64,000 bases of DNA from Mycoplasma sp. Pen4 (GCF_014352955.1 NZ_CP060691.1:372001-436000), one strand, 5' to 3'; shown: positions 43,341 to 56,960, numbered from the stretch's first letter. The notes: generated by a model from the letters alone, not told the origin. Program-made: numbers and translations.

Positions 43341-43427
43341 CAATACAATTGAACTTAAAGTGATACACTCGGTAACTTGATTAAGCTAAGTGCCGTTACT
43401 GTCTTTATGTATTGCTTATGTATTATA
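43341..43427 (-). promoter_or_regulatory. L10 autoregulatory leader and promoter
   Basis: Minus-strand TATAAT (43427 to 43422) gives +1 near 43415. The RNA begins with CAATACA, which pairs with TGTATTG at 43347-43341. Inside are CAGTAACGGC and TTACCGAGTGTATC segments, resembling the CCGAGGUG kink-turn region of the firmicute L10 leader. L10(L12)n binding there would repress rplJL. Confidence 0.7.
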
Positions 43428-43483
43428 ATATAAATTTTCAATTTATGAAATTAATTTTTAACTTATAAAAATTGGTGTAAAAC

Positions 43484-43515
43484 AAAATATCTCGAAGTAA
43501 ATTCCGAGATATTTT
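43484..43515 (-). terminator. Terminator of the giant SGNH gene
   Basis: 11-bp stem AAAATATCTCG/CGAGATATTTT (43484-43494, 43505-43515), 10-nt loop, T-rich on the minus strand, 13 bp past the stop. Confidence 0.8.
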
Positions 43516-43527
43516 TGATTAAATTAA

Positions 43528-46500
43528 CTATCTTCTTGGGGCCATTCCATCTACCAACATATCAAGCAATACATCTGTTTTTGTTTTTGCTGTATGTCTA
43601 TCCTGTGGACGAGATTTTCTATAGTAAAGATATGCGAGAACTTGGTCCCTTCAATAGTTGTTGTTGTTTGTTGAATTTGATCTATTTCCAGTAAGGAATT
43701 CATAGTTATATCAATCACCACCGTCTGATCCCATTGCTCTCTTTTGTTGAGAATTGAATCTAGCAAATTGCCCCCCAATTCTTCAATCATCTCTAACTTC
43801 AGTAAATGCTCCTGATGTACCATCGAGGAAGAGGTTTTCGGCTTCTAGTGTTGAACCATTTCAAAATAAGAAATCACTAATTCCAGCCTTATCCTTAAGA
43901 ATTCAAAGCATCACTGTTGTAATTCTAAACATTGCTTTATATTCATCATTTTGACGATAATCATTAATGTTATAGTCGTTATTTCTAATCTTACGTTTCA
44001 TTTCGCTAAAGATTGGCTTGTAAATAATTCTAACAATGTCTTTAAATTGCGAAACAACGTCGAAAATGTTTGTCCCTAATTCAAAACCATGGTTAAGAAG
44101 TTTCTTCTCTGCAGGATTATTAGCATCACTATCAGTTGTACGTACTGGAATTGTATGTGTTTTTAAATCTGATTGTTGAATATCAAACGCACTAATAATT
44201 ACATCATAAATACCGGTTACATTTTCAATACTACTTGCAGTGAATAAACGGTTGATGAATTTTACATAAGATTCATCTCCCATAGTTGCAATTCATGTTT
44301 GAAGCAATCCTTTTTTAGCAAGGATTTTTGCAAATGAAATGTTTTTCTTATTATCTGAAAGAATAATGCTTAATGAACCATCTACGATTGCTTTAAGCGC
44401 AGAGTGAATACGGTTTTCTGTAGTTTCGAAGTCAATTGCTTTTAAGTTATCATAAACTGCATTAATAATATCTGATAAGACATTTTGAGATGTTGCAGCA
44501 GCTAAAAGCCCTTTAATTACATTATTTAACATTGGTAAATCTTCATTTGTAAATGCAAAACCAAGATTGTTGAATGTTTTCTTAGCAATTAAAGCAACTC
44601 CTTGTGAGATTTCATCATCTTTGTTTTGGAATACCGAAACAAGTCATTGTCTTAAACTGTTTTTAATTGCGTCTGAGTTTGGTGATCTAAATAACTCATT
44701 CATTGCAGATAAGTAAGTTGTTTTGCTTGCAAATGCTTCGGTTCTAGAAATACCATCATCAACAATTGTATTAAGTAATGATCTTAAGTTTTCACTATTT
44801 AAAATACCTAAAACCATTTTGTTGAATTTCTCAGGATCATTATCATTACCAAGAACTAAATATCCTGGGTTTAATGTTGTAACAATTTCACTAATTTTAT
44901 CTTTTTTAGATAATAAAGCATTAATTATATCTTTAAGAAGTTGTGAAATTGTGTCTTTATTTTCTGTAAAGACTGGATCACGAAGGATTGCAGCAATAGT
45001 TCTTCATTCATCAAGTTGAACCGATTTGAATGCAGTTGCACCTAATTGTGAGAAGAATTGTGTATCATTTTCTGATTTTTCAATTAAACCAATAACAGCA
45101 TCTAATATTCAATCAAATACACCAATACGATCTGCAACTTCTGCAAGTTTAGTCGACATAACTCCAATGAATTTTTCCATTGCTGTAGTTTTTTCAATTT
45201 CAAGGAATTTTAAGAACTTATTAACCGCAGTTGATACAAGTGTATTTCCTTCATCTGAGACAAAAGCTGATTTAATTGTATCTTTAATAAGTTGTTTCAT
45301 CTTTGTTTTGTTTGCAGGCACTTTAATGTAAGTTTGCACAAGTCCAAAGAAACTTGTTACATTATCAAGATCAGTTGGGTGTGCAATGTAATAGTCAACT
45401 ACTGCTCCAACAATTGAAGAAATGTTTGGATCTTGAATAACTCTATTTACAAATGCTGCAAATTGATCTGCAGAGAATAAGTTTTTCTCAATTCAATTTT
45501 GTGTTTTTTCAGGCAAGAAGTTTCAAGCAATATTACCTGGATTTTTATGTTGCGCAAAGTAATTAATTGCATTAACAATAAACTGAACTAAGTTATTTCT
45601 TTGATTATCTGCAATTGTATTTTGTGTGTTAAGTTTAAGAACTGTAATGATCTTAGATTGGAAATCATCTTGTTTAAATAAGTTTACAAATAATTCTTTA
45701 AGTTTTGGAAGAATAACATCTGCTTGTGGTTTAAGACCATTGATTGCCATGTCATTGATTACAATATCAAGAATTCCTGTAATAACATCAAAGTTTTGAT
45801 CAAGGTTTAAGAATAATCTTGAAAGATGTTTGAATAATAATTCTGGTTGATCAATGTCTTTTAATAATGAACTATATTCACTATTTTTAAGGAATGCAGT
45901 TGCTAATTTACCAAATGTAGTTCTAAATTGTTCTGATTGTAATACTTTATGAGCTACACCCTTAACTGTTTGGAATCATTTTGTTCTAAATGCATTGTCT
46001 TCAAATGCTTTTCTAAAGAATTGTGAGTATCTATATGGTTCTTTAAGTGCATCTCAATTATCAAAGATGTGATCTAATAATTGAATTACAACATCTTTTG
46101 TTTCAGGAACGTTTGCAATGAATTTAACTAAACCAATTACATCATCTTTCTCTATACCGTAGGTCTTAAATGTTTCATCAAGTCCAATTAGGTTATAAAG
46201 GTTGTTGTAGAAGTCGTCATTATTTTTAAATGCATCTAATAAACTTGAGAACAATTTGTAAATTGTGTCACGGTTTTGTGGTATTGCATCACCCTTAACA
46301 ATTAATGCTCTAAAGATCTTGTAATCATATCTAAAGATTGCTTTCTTAAGAATATTTACAAAGCTTGTAGGGAATTGTGCAATACCATCAGTTACTAATG
46401 TATTTGCTGAATTTACAACTAAATCATTGTATAGCTCTGATGATTTTAATCATGGAACAATCATTGATAATACAGCTTTTGTAAGACCTGCGCGGTCAAT

Positions 46501-49500
46501 TCCGGTCATATCAAGTGATAATGATTCAATAAAGTAATTTGTTACATCTAAAACAATGTTTGTAGCAGCATCCGATTTAAGAAATTCATCCATAATTGTA
46601 AGGATGTTATCTTTTTGATCTGTTAAGAACATTGTTGATTTTAAGAATTTATCAATTAATAATAATGGATTATCAATATCTTCAACTCATGCATGTCTTT
46701 CAACGAAGTATGGAACAATTTCTTTTACTAATTCATCCATTTCTGGACGACTTAAAATGAAGATAAGTCCATCATTTAAGTGTTTTCTTGTTACATATTT
46801 AAGAATTGGTGATTCATCTTTAATTACAGCATCAGTAACTAATTTAACTAATCCTGCTAGATCACCTGTTGTTCTTAATCCAGAGTAAAGTTTCTTAACA
46901 ATTTTTGAAATTGCTGCTGAATTATTTTGGATCGCAGGAACATTAATAATCTTTTTAATAAATGCTTTTGGGTTTGAAGTAATCTTATCTGAAAGAATTG
47001 TTTTAACAACATCTGGAATTTCTTGGATTTTTGCAAGAATTTCTTCATCTGGTAATTTTGATGCTTCGATAAGTTTATCAAACACAGCGCCAATAATGTC
47101 ATTTCCAACTTCAACTGCATCAAAAATACGTTTAAGTCCACCAGATAGATCTGTAATTGCTCTAGCAACATCTTCATCTTCAATATCAATACCATATTTA
47201 GCCAATGTACTACTTAATAAGTCTTTGATAAATTGGTTTGTATCGTTTGATGTAAGAATATCTTCAATTAATCCTACGACATGAGCTTTTATGGTTTCTG
47301 GATTATTTATTTTAAATGCAATTTTGATAATATCAGCATATTTCTCAACTGAATTAAATTCATCTAAATGATTAAGTGAGTTTTTAACTGATTCAACAAA
47401 GATACTGTTGAAATGTCGGTTTCTAAGGATGAATGTAGCAACTTTTTTAATCGTATCAATAGAGGTGAATTCATTAATTTTTGCAGTTTGTTCAGCACTT
47501 AATGAACTGAATATTTGATCAACTAATGAATCTACCGGAACGTTTTGGAAGACATTATCAATAAGTGTAATAATATCTTGTTTATTAGTTGTGAATAATG
47601 GTGATTGGATTAAATCTTTGAATGTAGCAATAAATTTCTTTTCAAATTCAGTTGCATCATCACCAACTGTAAGTTTAAATGCTTTACCAATTGATGAAAT
47701 AATCCCTGAAGTATTAATTATTGTACCATTTTCAGCTAAATAGTTAACAAGCCCATTGAATAATACTTCTGAAATATTAAAGTGTTTATCAACTATGTTA
47801 TAGATACCAACGATATTTGTAGCAAATGATTCTACATCTGCAATACCTTGGAAGTAAGGTGCAAGAGTTTCTTTTTTCATTACTTCAATTAGCAATGATT
47901 TAGCAAGTGAGATAACACCTGATTTTGAAAGTGCTTGGTTGATTAAGTTAATGAATTTTGGACGAACTTCATCAACAAAAACTTTATTCTTAGCAAATAC
48001 TTTAACTAAATCACTGTAACTTGTTGCACTTGCAAATGATTCATGATTATTAACAACAAATTTTGAAATTGTTTTAATAATTGCTTTAAGATCATCTGAA
48101 GTTACTAATTCAGTGATTGAATTACGTAATTCATCTTCAGTTAAATGAAGTTTTGCAGCGATATTTGCTAATGAAACTTTGTCTTGTAATAATTTATTAA
48201 TATTGTCTAAAATTAAGAATTTGTTTAAAAGATTTGTAACTAATTCTTCGAATGCTTCACGATCATTTTCGAGTAAGTTTGCACTTATTGCAGCTTTAAG
48301 ATATTTGAAATCTGTAAAGTCAATAATTGTTGTAATTTTAGCAACAAACTTAGTAATAAATTCTGTATTATTTTGTGCCTCTTTTGCAGCTTCATTTGCA
48401 ATGTTAACGAATTTGCTAATTAAGTCAATTTGTGGATCGATTGAAATTACTTTCTTAGCAACGTCTATAAGTTTGTTGTAGAAGTTTTGACTAAATCCAT
48501 TTTGTAATAATAAGTTATCTTTAAGAACTGCATCAATTGCTGTTTTAAGGATTTTTGGTGTTTCTTGGTTATATAAAACAGTTGATGTGAATCTTACTAA
48601 TTCAAAACGTTTGCTTTCTAAAACGTTTGATGACTTGATTAATTGGAAAATAGTTTCAACAGGGTTATTGATTAAATCAGGTAATTTATCTTGTTCAATT
48701 ACTTGGTCTAAAACCGGTTTTAAAATTAATGGTAAGTATGTGTTAGATAATAATGAATTTACTAACGATTTAAGTGCATCCTTATTAAGATATTTACTTA
48801 CATTTTCATCACTAATTCCATCAATTTGGTTTGCAATGAATGCTTTAACTTGTTCATTGTCTACTAAACTAGTAATTGCAAAGTTTAATGCAAATTTAAG
48901 ATATTCTTTGTTGTTTGCGTAAATTAGTGAAGCAATGATTTTATTAATGAAAGCAACTTTATCTTTGTTGAATTCATTTTTAATTAACTCAAGAATTCCA
49001 TCGCCAATTCCATTTAAAACTTCAAGTGAGTTTTGTGCAGTTTTTGCTTTTTCAATGTATCCTGAAACAACATCAATCACTTGTGGGTAGATGTTTAATG
49101 ACTTAGCAAGCGGAATAATATTATTTACAAAATCAGTAATGAATTGATCTGTTATTTCACCATTGTAAAGTCCGTTAACATGTAATAAGATAGCATTTTT
49201 AATCACTTCAATAATTGATGTAGTTGTTTCAGAGTCTGATGTAACTTCTGTAATTAAACCATCAATTTGATTTTTGATACTTTGTAAGTCAATTTTTGAT
49301 AAGTAAAGTTTTAATAAATCATTAAATGAATTTACGTTTTGAATTTCACTAATTGAACCTAAAATTGCATCAACTTGTGTCGAGAACATTTCTCTAAAGT
49401 TATTTGAATTTAAGATAAAACTAAATGCTTTTTGAAGTTTATCTTTACTTGTGTAATGTAAGATTTGTGTATTTAAATCACTTGTTACAACTGCATCATA

Positions 49501-52500
49501 AATACTATTGAATAACTCAGGTGTTGATGAAAGTTTATTGTAAATATTAAAGATAATTGTTTTAATATTTACTGCTTCATCATTAATTAAATTGCTTGAA
49601 GCTAATTTAAGAAGTTGAATTACATTAGTTTCTAAATTAGCACCACTAAAGTCTTGTTTAAATTCATTACCAATAATTGAGATGATATCCGTAATGTTTG
49701 TGTAGTTTCCATTTTGTGCATAAGCATTTAATGAATTAATAAGTTTTTGAATTATGTTGAATTGATCAATATTTGCATCAACAAGATCAAATACTCTTGA
49801 AATAAATTGATCTAAGTTTGTAACATTTTCAAATACTCAGCTAATATTTTCATTATTTTTAATTAAAGTTGTAACTCCCTTAACAAGAATTGCCTTAAAT
49901 GTAGGGTTACTAATTACACTTGAAAGAATTATCTTAAGTTGTGGTGTTACATTTGTGATGAATTCACTATCTTTAAGCACTTTATTAATGAAGTCAAGAA
50001 CTGATGTGGATGATGCTAAAAGATTACGTTTTGTTGTGATTAAATCTAATGCATTTCCAACTAAAGTATCAAAGTCCGGTGTAGATATAACTGTTTTAAT
50101 TAATGTAATTACATCACTATTTTCAACACCAAATTCTTGTGCCTTATCGCCTAAGTTGATTTTGTTGATTAAGAAATCAAAAACTTGTTCATTTTTAAGT
50201 GTTTGATATGTATTTTTTGCAAGTTCTTTTAATAATTCAAGGTGTTGTTCAGGAATTTCAACTGCAAAAATCTTTTTAACAAAGTCTCAACGAGCAAGAT
50301 CAAATGAAGCTTTGAGTTTTGTTGGGATATCTTGAACAAATTTATCAAGTGTTGTAAATCCAACTAATGCATTTGTTATAAAGTCGTCAATACCATTAAC
50401 AACATCAGCATCAACTTTAAGTGCATTAAACACTGCACCTAATGAACTTTCTAATGCTTGATCATATTTATTTGTTGTTATTGGTGCATTTAATTCTGAT
50501 GCAGCAAATTTAACAACTTTAACTAATGTTTTAGCTAATCTTGCTTGTGGTATGCTTCTTAAAATTATTGGTTTTATTGTATTAGTTACTAAATTTTTAA
50601 CTTCATCTTTTGCAAAGAAATATTCAGCAAGTGCTTTTGGTTGTGCAATTAAATCAATTCAACCTAGATCATTTGAAAGAATCGGAACTAGAGCAGGAAT
50701 AATCTCATTAAATGTTTCATCTGAGGCAATAGTATTTATAAGTGCTTTAATTTCGTTTTTATCAACGAATTGTTCAATTGCAGTATTACCATCAACTAAG
50801 TTGATTAAAGCATTTTTAACTAAGTTACTAATTGTATGAGTTTTTTCTAATTCATTAATTGCATAAACCGCAATTTGAGCAATGATGTTTTTATGGTTTG
50901 TAACTACTGGTTTATTGATTAATGAACCAATTAAACCTGTTATATCATTGTTGAATGTGTCTAATAAAACAGTTTTAAGTGATGTAGGAATCTTAGTGAT
51001 AAGAACACTTGGATCACTTGCTGCTTTAGCTTCATTAAATACTTCAATTACTTTGTCTATTAAATTATTTAATAGGTTGTTTTCTGTTAAAAGCGAACGC
51101 ATTGCTACAACAAAATCATCAGCAAAACTATCAATGTCATCATTTGTTGCATTTAAGTTAATTTCTTTAACAATTGCAAGAACTACATTTTTAAGAATAT
51201 CTTTAGTTTGTTCTGAAGTTAAAAGATCATTTGCAAGTTTTTTAAGTGATGCAGAAATTGAATCGGCGTCAAAAATACTAAATAATTTTTCAAATAGTTC
51301 TCTAAATGTTGTAAGACCTTCAAACTCATTTAAATAATTTACTAAATTATTAAATACAGAATTGAAAATGTCTTGTGTATTTTGATTTACTAAAATGTGG
51401 TTTACAAGTTTTGCTAATTGCTTTTTAGGAATAATTCCTTCGACTTTTGCAAGAGTATCTGCTGGAATTGCATTAATTATTCCACCACCAATGTTCAATC
51501 TATCTGCTGCTGCAAAAATATTTTTAATTAATTGAACAATAAAATCACTATTATCTTGAATAATATTTGTTTTAACAAAAATGTTTAATAATGTAAATGC
51601 AACCGGATTATCTTGTGCAGTTGGAGCAGGTGTACTTGATGTTGGGTTTGACTCATCACCAGATGGTGCAGCTGTACCTTCAAGAATTGCAGTAGCTTCA
51701 TCAGGATTCATTGTTGATTCAGATGAAATACCTGCTTTTGCTTTTTTGTATTTGTCTAATGCTTTTTCAAATGCGTCTGTAGCACTTAATTGTGGGTTTG
51801 AAGTACCATTTTGATTAATATTTTTGATGAATTCTTTAATAAATGATGTGATAAAGTCATTTGCTTCATCTGTTTTTAATAATGAAATTTTTCCTATGAT
51901 TGAATCAATTAACTTATCTGATTGATCTTTAGTTAAATTAGTTTGAAGCTCATTTGTAGTAATGATGTTTCATAATAAGTTTTTAAGTGCATTTTTAACT
52001 GCTGGTTTTTCAACAATATCTCAGAAGAATTTGGCAACAGTTTGTGCAATTGTATCAATTGCATTTTCATCATGGAAAAATACAGAAATTAAATCGTCAA
52101 TTGTTTGAAGATCTTGCAATTGTTCTGAATTATTAATGAAAGCACTAACTAATGAATTTACCAATTCACTAAAGTTTGAATTTTTAAGTATGCTTGTAAT
52201 TAAATCTTTTGCATCTTCAGGTGAAATGCTTAAGAAATCTAATTTTTTCACTAAATATGAACTTAGTTGTCCTGAAATAATTTCAGCATTATTTTTAAAT
52301 AAGTTTGTGAAAACTGTGTTTAATGCGTCAATTAATTTCGCTTTATTATGGTTAATGAAATTTGATTTAGCAATTGCTGAGATGAATTTTAATAAGTTTT
52401 CAGTTGTTAAGAATTTTTCTTTAATAATTTGTGGAATATCTTCTAATTTAAGAATTCCTTCTTGTTGTCTACGAGATAATTCCATTTGGAAATCATAGAT

Positions 52501-54093
52501 TCCTTGTTGGATAATCTCAGAATCAATAACAGATGAAATAATTGAGTAAATTCCATTTTGACCATTATTTTCAGTGTCTAAAATTAATTCTTTTAATTTA
52601 CCTTCTGGGTCAATTTGATTATAAAATTCGTTATTTGTTGCAAAGTTAATAACTTCTTTTACAACATGTTGGAATGTTTTAGAAAGTTCTAAAAGACGTC
52701 TTCCATAGTGCATTGGTGTTCTTAATTTATCAACTTCATCAACAAAAGGTATATGTTTTTCTAAATATGCTTGTGTTGAATCTCCTAATACATCTTCGTT
52801 TGAACTAAGTGGTTCAATTTGGTATGTAGATTTACCGTCGCTTAATAAGTATTTTTGTGTAAAGTTATACTTTTCAGGATTGTAGTCAGCTACATTAAAT
52901 GTTGGAGTTGTAAGTTTTAAATAAATGTCCATTGCCATTTTCTTGTATCCTGACATGTTTGGGTGAATGTCAAAATATACATCAGAAAGTGCTGGTGCAT
53001 TATTTTTTCAGTATTGTGGGTTGTATGGGTTGATAATGTTTATACGACCAGTGTATTGATTAGCAACATCGTAAAGTCCTTTGTTTACATAATCTAAAAC
53101 AAGATCTAATGGTTCAATTCCAAGGTTACCAAGTTTGTTTTTAAAGTAGTTTGAAAACACTTGAATGAAACCAGTCATTGCCATTGGGTATGCAACAATA
53201 TCAATATTTGCTTCAGGTGCTAATGTTGAAATTGCAGCAATTAAAGTTGTTAATCTATCTTTGATTACTGGAATTGTGTTGTTGAGTACATTAGTAATGA
53301 ACTCAATTGTTTTTTCATAATTTGGATTATCTGAATTTAAATTTTTAAGTTGTGCAAAGATGTTTTGTCTTGAAATTGCTTTGAATGCTAAAAAGAAGAA
53401 ATCATTTGCACCTAATGTTAAAGTAACAAGGTTTGATTTTGCAAGTCTTGCCTTAAATTCATTTCTAAATGCTTCATGATCTTCACCAAACATTTTGTTT
53501 AATGTCGCTTCATTTGCATCATCTCCATAAGTGTTGTTGTAGTCAATGTCTAAAATCTTAATTCAGTCAATAATTCTTGAACCAGAATAAGCATAGTTTT
53601 TGAAACTTTCAACACGGTTATTATCATCAAGTAATCTTGCTAGGAAAGCAGGTCATGATGCACCAGTAATTTCACCATCAGGTGTTTTTTCACCTAGATA
53701 GTCTTTTGGTAATGCTGCATCAAAACCAGCTGAAATCGAATCACCAAATGCAACATAGTTAATTTTCATTGATTTATCAATGAATTTCGGTGATACCTTT
53801 CTTGTTAAACTTTTATCTAAATCATCTTTAAATGATGTTTCAGAATTTTTCTCTTTTGAACCATCAAGAATAGATGTATTAACATTTTCATCAACTTTAA
53901 TTTCACTATCATCAACGTTTTTATTAATTTGAACGTTTGAAGTAGTTCTTGTTTTTGTAGATGTAATGTCTTTTTCGTCACCAGATTCAATTGGTTTTGA
54001 AGAACCAGGTGCTCTAAATGAACACGAAGCTAAAAACGCAGTTGAACCTACGAATGCTAATATACTAGCTAATATCTGTTTTGGTTTTTTCAT
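43528..54093 (-). CDS. Giant lipoprotein with N-terminal SGNH/GDSL hydrolase domain
   Basis: 3,521 residues in a single code-4 frame; all codons between apparent breaks were read and only TGA interrupts. Lipobox LASC places the lipidated Cys at 24, followed by a Ser/Thr/Asp-rich linker (25-105). The SGNH domain (about 110-400) shows block I VAFGDSISAG (Ser119), a Gly in NYAYSGSRI, GAND at 228-231, and FDIHPN with Asp375/His377. The last motif is DxH rather than the usual DxxH. Residues 400-3,500 form a long, purely helical solenoid-like array of Leu/Ile/Val-patterned units of roughly 70-80 residues with few Cys or Pro. It ends MLVDGMAPRR with TAG. It is probably an outer-surface esterase on a long helical stalk; substrate unknown. 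Monocistronic, GGAGG ribosome-binding site. Confidence 0.9.
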
Positions 54094-54128
54094 AAAAACC
54101 TCCATTTTTTGCATATTTAGTTTGTATG

Positions 54129-54153
54129 TTTTATATAAATTATTTATATAAAA
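54129..54153. promoter_or_regulatory. AT-rich inverted repeat upstream of the SGNH giant gene
   Basis: Perfect 11-bp arms TTTTATATAAA/TTTATATAAAA around TTA, 36-60 bp upstream of the ATG, likely overlapping the -10 region. It shares a TTTATATAAA-type core with the palindrome upstream of the PI-PLC gene. Confidence 0.35.
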
Positions 54154-54426
54154 AAATACTACCATAATTTCTTTCAATGAAACCATTTGCCAGTTACGTC
54201 CCGTATTTAAGGGATTTTTTATCATTTTTATGCGTTTATATCTATTTTATAGATATAAAAGAATTTTGCAATGTGGAATGAAAAATCTAAATCATTTAAT
54301 TTTGAAAACTTTTTTTATTTATTTTTCAAATAAATACCTTATTTTTGAATTTTTCACATTTTTTAACTGGTGCGAATTTTGCGTGGTTTTTGTATGTTTT
54401 TATTTAGATCTGGAATGCAAAAATAT
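54154..54426. other. Intergenic spacer between divergent SGNH gene and recO
   Basis: Roughly 270 AT-rich bases. Open frames present are short and lack ribosome-binding sites. CCCGTATTTAAGGGA (54199-54213) is a small hairpin-prone sequence of unknown meaning. No RNA gene recognised. Confidence 0.4.
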
Positions 54427-54432
54427 TACAAT
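54427..54432 (+). promoter_or_regulatory. -10 box giving leaderless recO mRNA
   Basis: TACAAT ends six bases before the recO ATG, so +1 coincides with the start codon; no Shine-Dalgarno sequence. Confidence 0.5.
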
Positions 54433-54438
54433 TAAATT

Positions 54439-55128
54439 ATGGCTGAAAGCATTACAAGAGCATTAGTTTTGGATATTAAAAAACATGAAGAAAATGAATT
54501 TATTGTCACTTTTTTTAATCAAAAAGGTGTATTTTCATTGTTTGCTAAAGGCTTAGAAAAACCAACTTCTAAGAACAAAAGTAATTTAATTTTGGGTGGA
54601 ATTGTAGATATTGAATATTTCGCTGCACGTTCAAAAGAAAAAGTGGGAAGACTCAAAAAAGCAACATTAGAAACTGCATTAGATATTACAAATCGAAGTA
54701 ATTCAACTTTATTCATTGAGTTAAGAAAATTATTTTTAAGAATCCAAAATAACAACCATTTATTTTTAGAATATCAAAGATACATGGATGATTTCAATGA
54801 GAAAAATAATCAATATGTTTTGACTTATTTTTATGCCCAAGTAATGCCGCACTTTGGTATTTCACCTTCATTCAACAAATGTTTTGCGTGCGGATCAACT
54901 AGAAATTTTGTAAACTTCGAAATTAACAATGGTGGGTTTATTTGCAACCAACATGGTCAAAAAAGTTTTTTAAGTCCATACGTTTTACATAGTATTTGAG
55001 CATCTTTTCACAATCTACTTTCATACATCGAAATCACAGATATAAAACTTAATTATGAATTACAAATGTTATACAAAAACACCTTGCAGGAAGCGGGAAT
55101 CGTAAATTTAAAAGCCGGAACTTTATAA
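54439..55128 (+). CDS. recO: DNA repair protein RecO
   Basis: 229 residues. The N-terminal OB fold (ALVLDIKKHEENEFIVTFFNQKGVFSLFAKGLEKPTSKN) is typical, and the zinc-binding segment KCFACGSTRNFVNFEINNGGFICNQHG carries CxxC and a later Cys/His. RecO loads RecA on SSB-coated single-stranded DNA with RecR. A TGA Trp occurs near residue 187. Convergent with the ABC exporter pair. Confidence 0.9.
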
Positions 55129-55140
55129 TTCCGACTTTTT
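55110..55140. terminator. Bidirectional terminator between recO and the ABC permease
   Basis: Stem AAAAGCCGGAA/TTCCGACTTTT (55110-55120, 55129-55139) with one mismatch, 8-nt loop and flanking A/T runs. It overlaps the recO stop codon. Confidence 0.75.
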
Positions 55141-55143
55141 TAT

Positions 55144-56001
55144 TTATCTTGATTCTTTAGCATTATATCTTAGTGTTATTGTTAAAATTCCCACTATGCT
55201 TGCAAATGATAATGCATAAATTAAGGAACCATATCATGGCATATCAAGTGATGCTCATGTAATATTGAATTGTGATGCAAAACCGTTAAATTGACTAATA
55301 TCACTAAATACTAGATATCTAAGTAATGAAGTAGTTTGTGTAGCAGGAATAATTGTTGCAAAACCTTGAATAGCAACAGGTAAAACTGTTAATGGTATAA
55401 ATGCACCAATGAAAAATCCTGAAATTGATGACAATGCACCTGATAATGCTGAGAAAATTGAAACATTTTTAATATAACTAAATACGAAACCGAAAAAGAT
55501 TGAATTCATCATTGCAGCAAGAACAATTATTGCAAAAATTTCTAAACCTTTTAACGCTGAAATAATCGAAACAGTTCCTCTAATTGCCATATAAATTAAA
55601 ACCAAAAAGTACAATAGTGTAGTTATAAAAATATTCAAAAGCACATTAACAATTAAGTAACTTGCACGAATTAAAGAAGGTTTGATTGGTGTTGTAATTA
55701 AATCGTTAAAAATTTTCTTTTCAGCATCTTTGACCATAAAAATTGAAAGTGATATCGCACTTGTTAAAGTTGTAATACCTAATAAACCAACTAGTAACGA
55801 ACCATCAATAAATTGATTTTTAATTTCTCTTAAATTAGGTGTGTCTGATGGTAAATTTACTTGATTTTCAAATAAATAGTAGCCAAATAAAACGAATAAA
55901 AAAATTGTAATAATTGGTGAGAAAAAAGTTGTAACCATACTTCTTTTATCTTTTAAAAAGAGTTTGATATTTCTCTTGACTAATCAACATAATTCAAACA
56001 T
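55144..56001 (-). CDS. ABC-2 type transporter permease
   Basis: 285 residues with six TM segments in the ABC-2 exporter arrangement: FFSPIITIFLFVLFGYYLF, LLVGLLGITTLTSAISLSIF, YLIVNVLLNIFITTLLYFLVLIY, and the IPLTVLPVAIQGFATIIPATQ segment before the last TM. The KDAEKKIFNDLITTPIKPSLIRASY loop is the usual coupling region. Start at 56001 (MFELCWLVKRN) overlaps the ATPase stop (TAATG). Exports an unknown substrate, possibly a drug or lipid. Confidence 0.85.
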
Positions 56002-56960
56002 TATTTACTTACCTCAACATTTCTTTTTAACTCGGTTACATTGAGAAAAACATCATCCATTGTACCTTTTACTAATTCAAAATCACCTAAAATTCTTGAA
56101 TGTTTTAAAGCAAAATTTATTGCTGTTTCATAATTAGTAAATTTAAGTGTGTAACAATTATCTTCATAGCAATAATTAATTCTTTCTTGCTCTAAAAATA
56201 AGCTATTTTCTTGTGTTTTTGATTTGAATCAATATATCTTACCGAAGCTGTATTTTGTTTTTAATTCACTTGGAGTTCCTTGAACTAATTTATTACCTTT
56301 GTCAATAATAATTACATAATTGCAATTATTTGCTTCTTCCATGTAATGTGTAGTTAATAATATTGTTAATTTACGTTCCTTCTGAATTTTATGCAATGTT
56401 TCTCAAACTAGTTTTCTAGCTGATGGATCAAGTCCAGTAGTAGGTTCATCTAGAAACAAAATTTCTGGTTTATGAATTAAAGCACGAGCTATATCAACAC
56501 GTCTACGTTGACCACCCGATAAGCTCGCATAACTTTGGTTTAAGATGTCTTGTAATTTAAAATCATCAACAACACTTTTAACTAATGCTTCTGGTTTTGA
56601 ATCACTAAAATACCTATGATATAGTGCTGCACGTGTTAAAAGATTATCATAGACTGATAATTTATCATCAAGAATTGATTCTTGAAAAACTATTCCAATC
56701 TTTCTTTTGATTAAATTAATATCTTTTATCTGATCAATATCAGCTCCATAAATTTTAAGAAGCCCCGAGTCCTTTTTAACAAGATCTAAAATAATATTTA
56801 ATGTTGTTGTTTTACCAGCCCCATTAACTCCTAAAAAACCAAAAAGTTCACCTTTTTTCACCTTAAAACTAAGGTTATTAAGTGCTTTTTTGTCTTTAAA
56901 ACTTTTATTTAAATTTTCAATTTCAATGACATATTCATTGTTTTGTTCTATTGTCTTCAT
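56001..56960 (-). CDS. ABC transporter ATP-binding protein
   Basis: 319 residues. Walker A GVNGAGKTTT (residues 44-53), Q-loop FQES, signature LSGGQRRRVDIARAL, Walker B ILFLDEPTTGLDP and H-loop TTHYMEEA are all intact. The C-terminal roughly 100 residues are an extension typical of drug/antibiotic-type ABC-2 exporters (GTMDDVFLNVTEL). Pairs with the downstream permease to form a homodimeric-type exporter. A TGA Trp at residue 187 would split it under the standard code. Confidence 0.93.

Noticed and set aside
43551-43823. 90-codon minus-strand frame at the 3' end of the SGNH giant gene
   Set aside because: It is out of frame with the giant gene, whose own frame continues open to 43528.
54230-54466. 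78-codon frame rich in Phe/Tyr before recO
   Set aside because: Overlaps the recO promoter and start in another frame and has no ribosome-binding site; composition reflects poly-T sequence.
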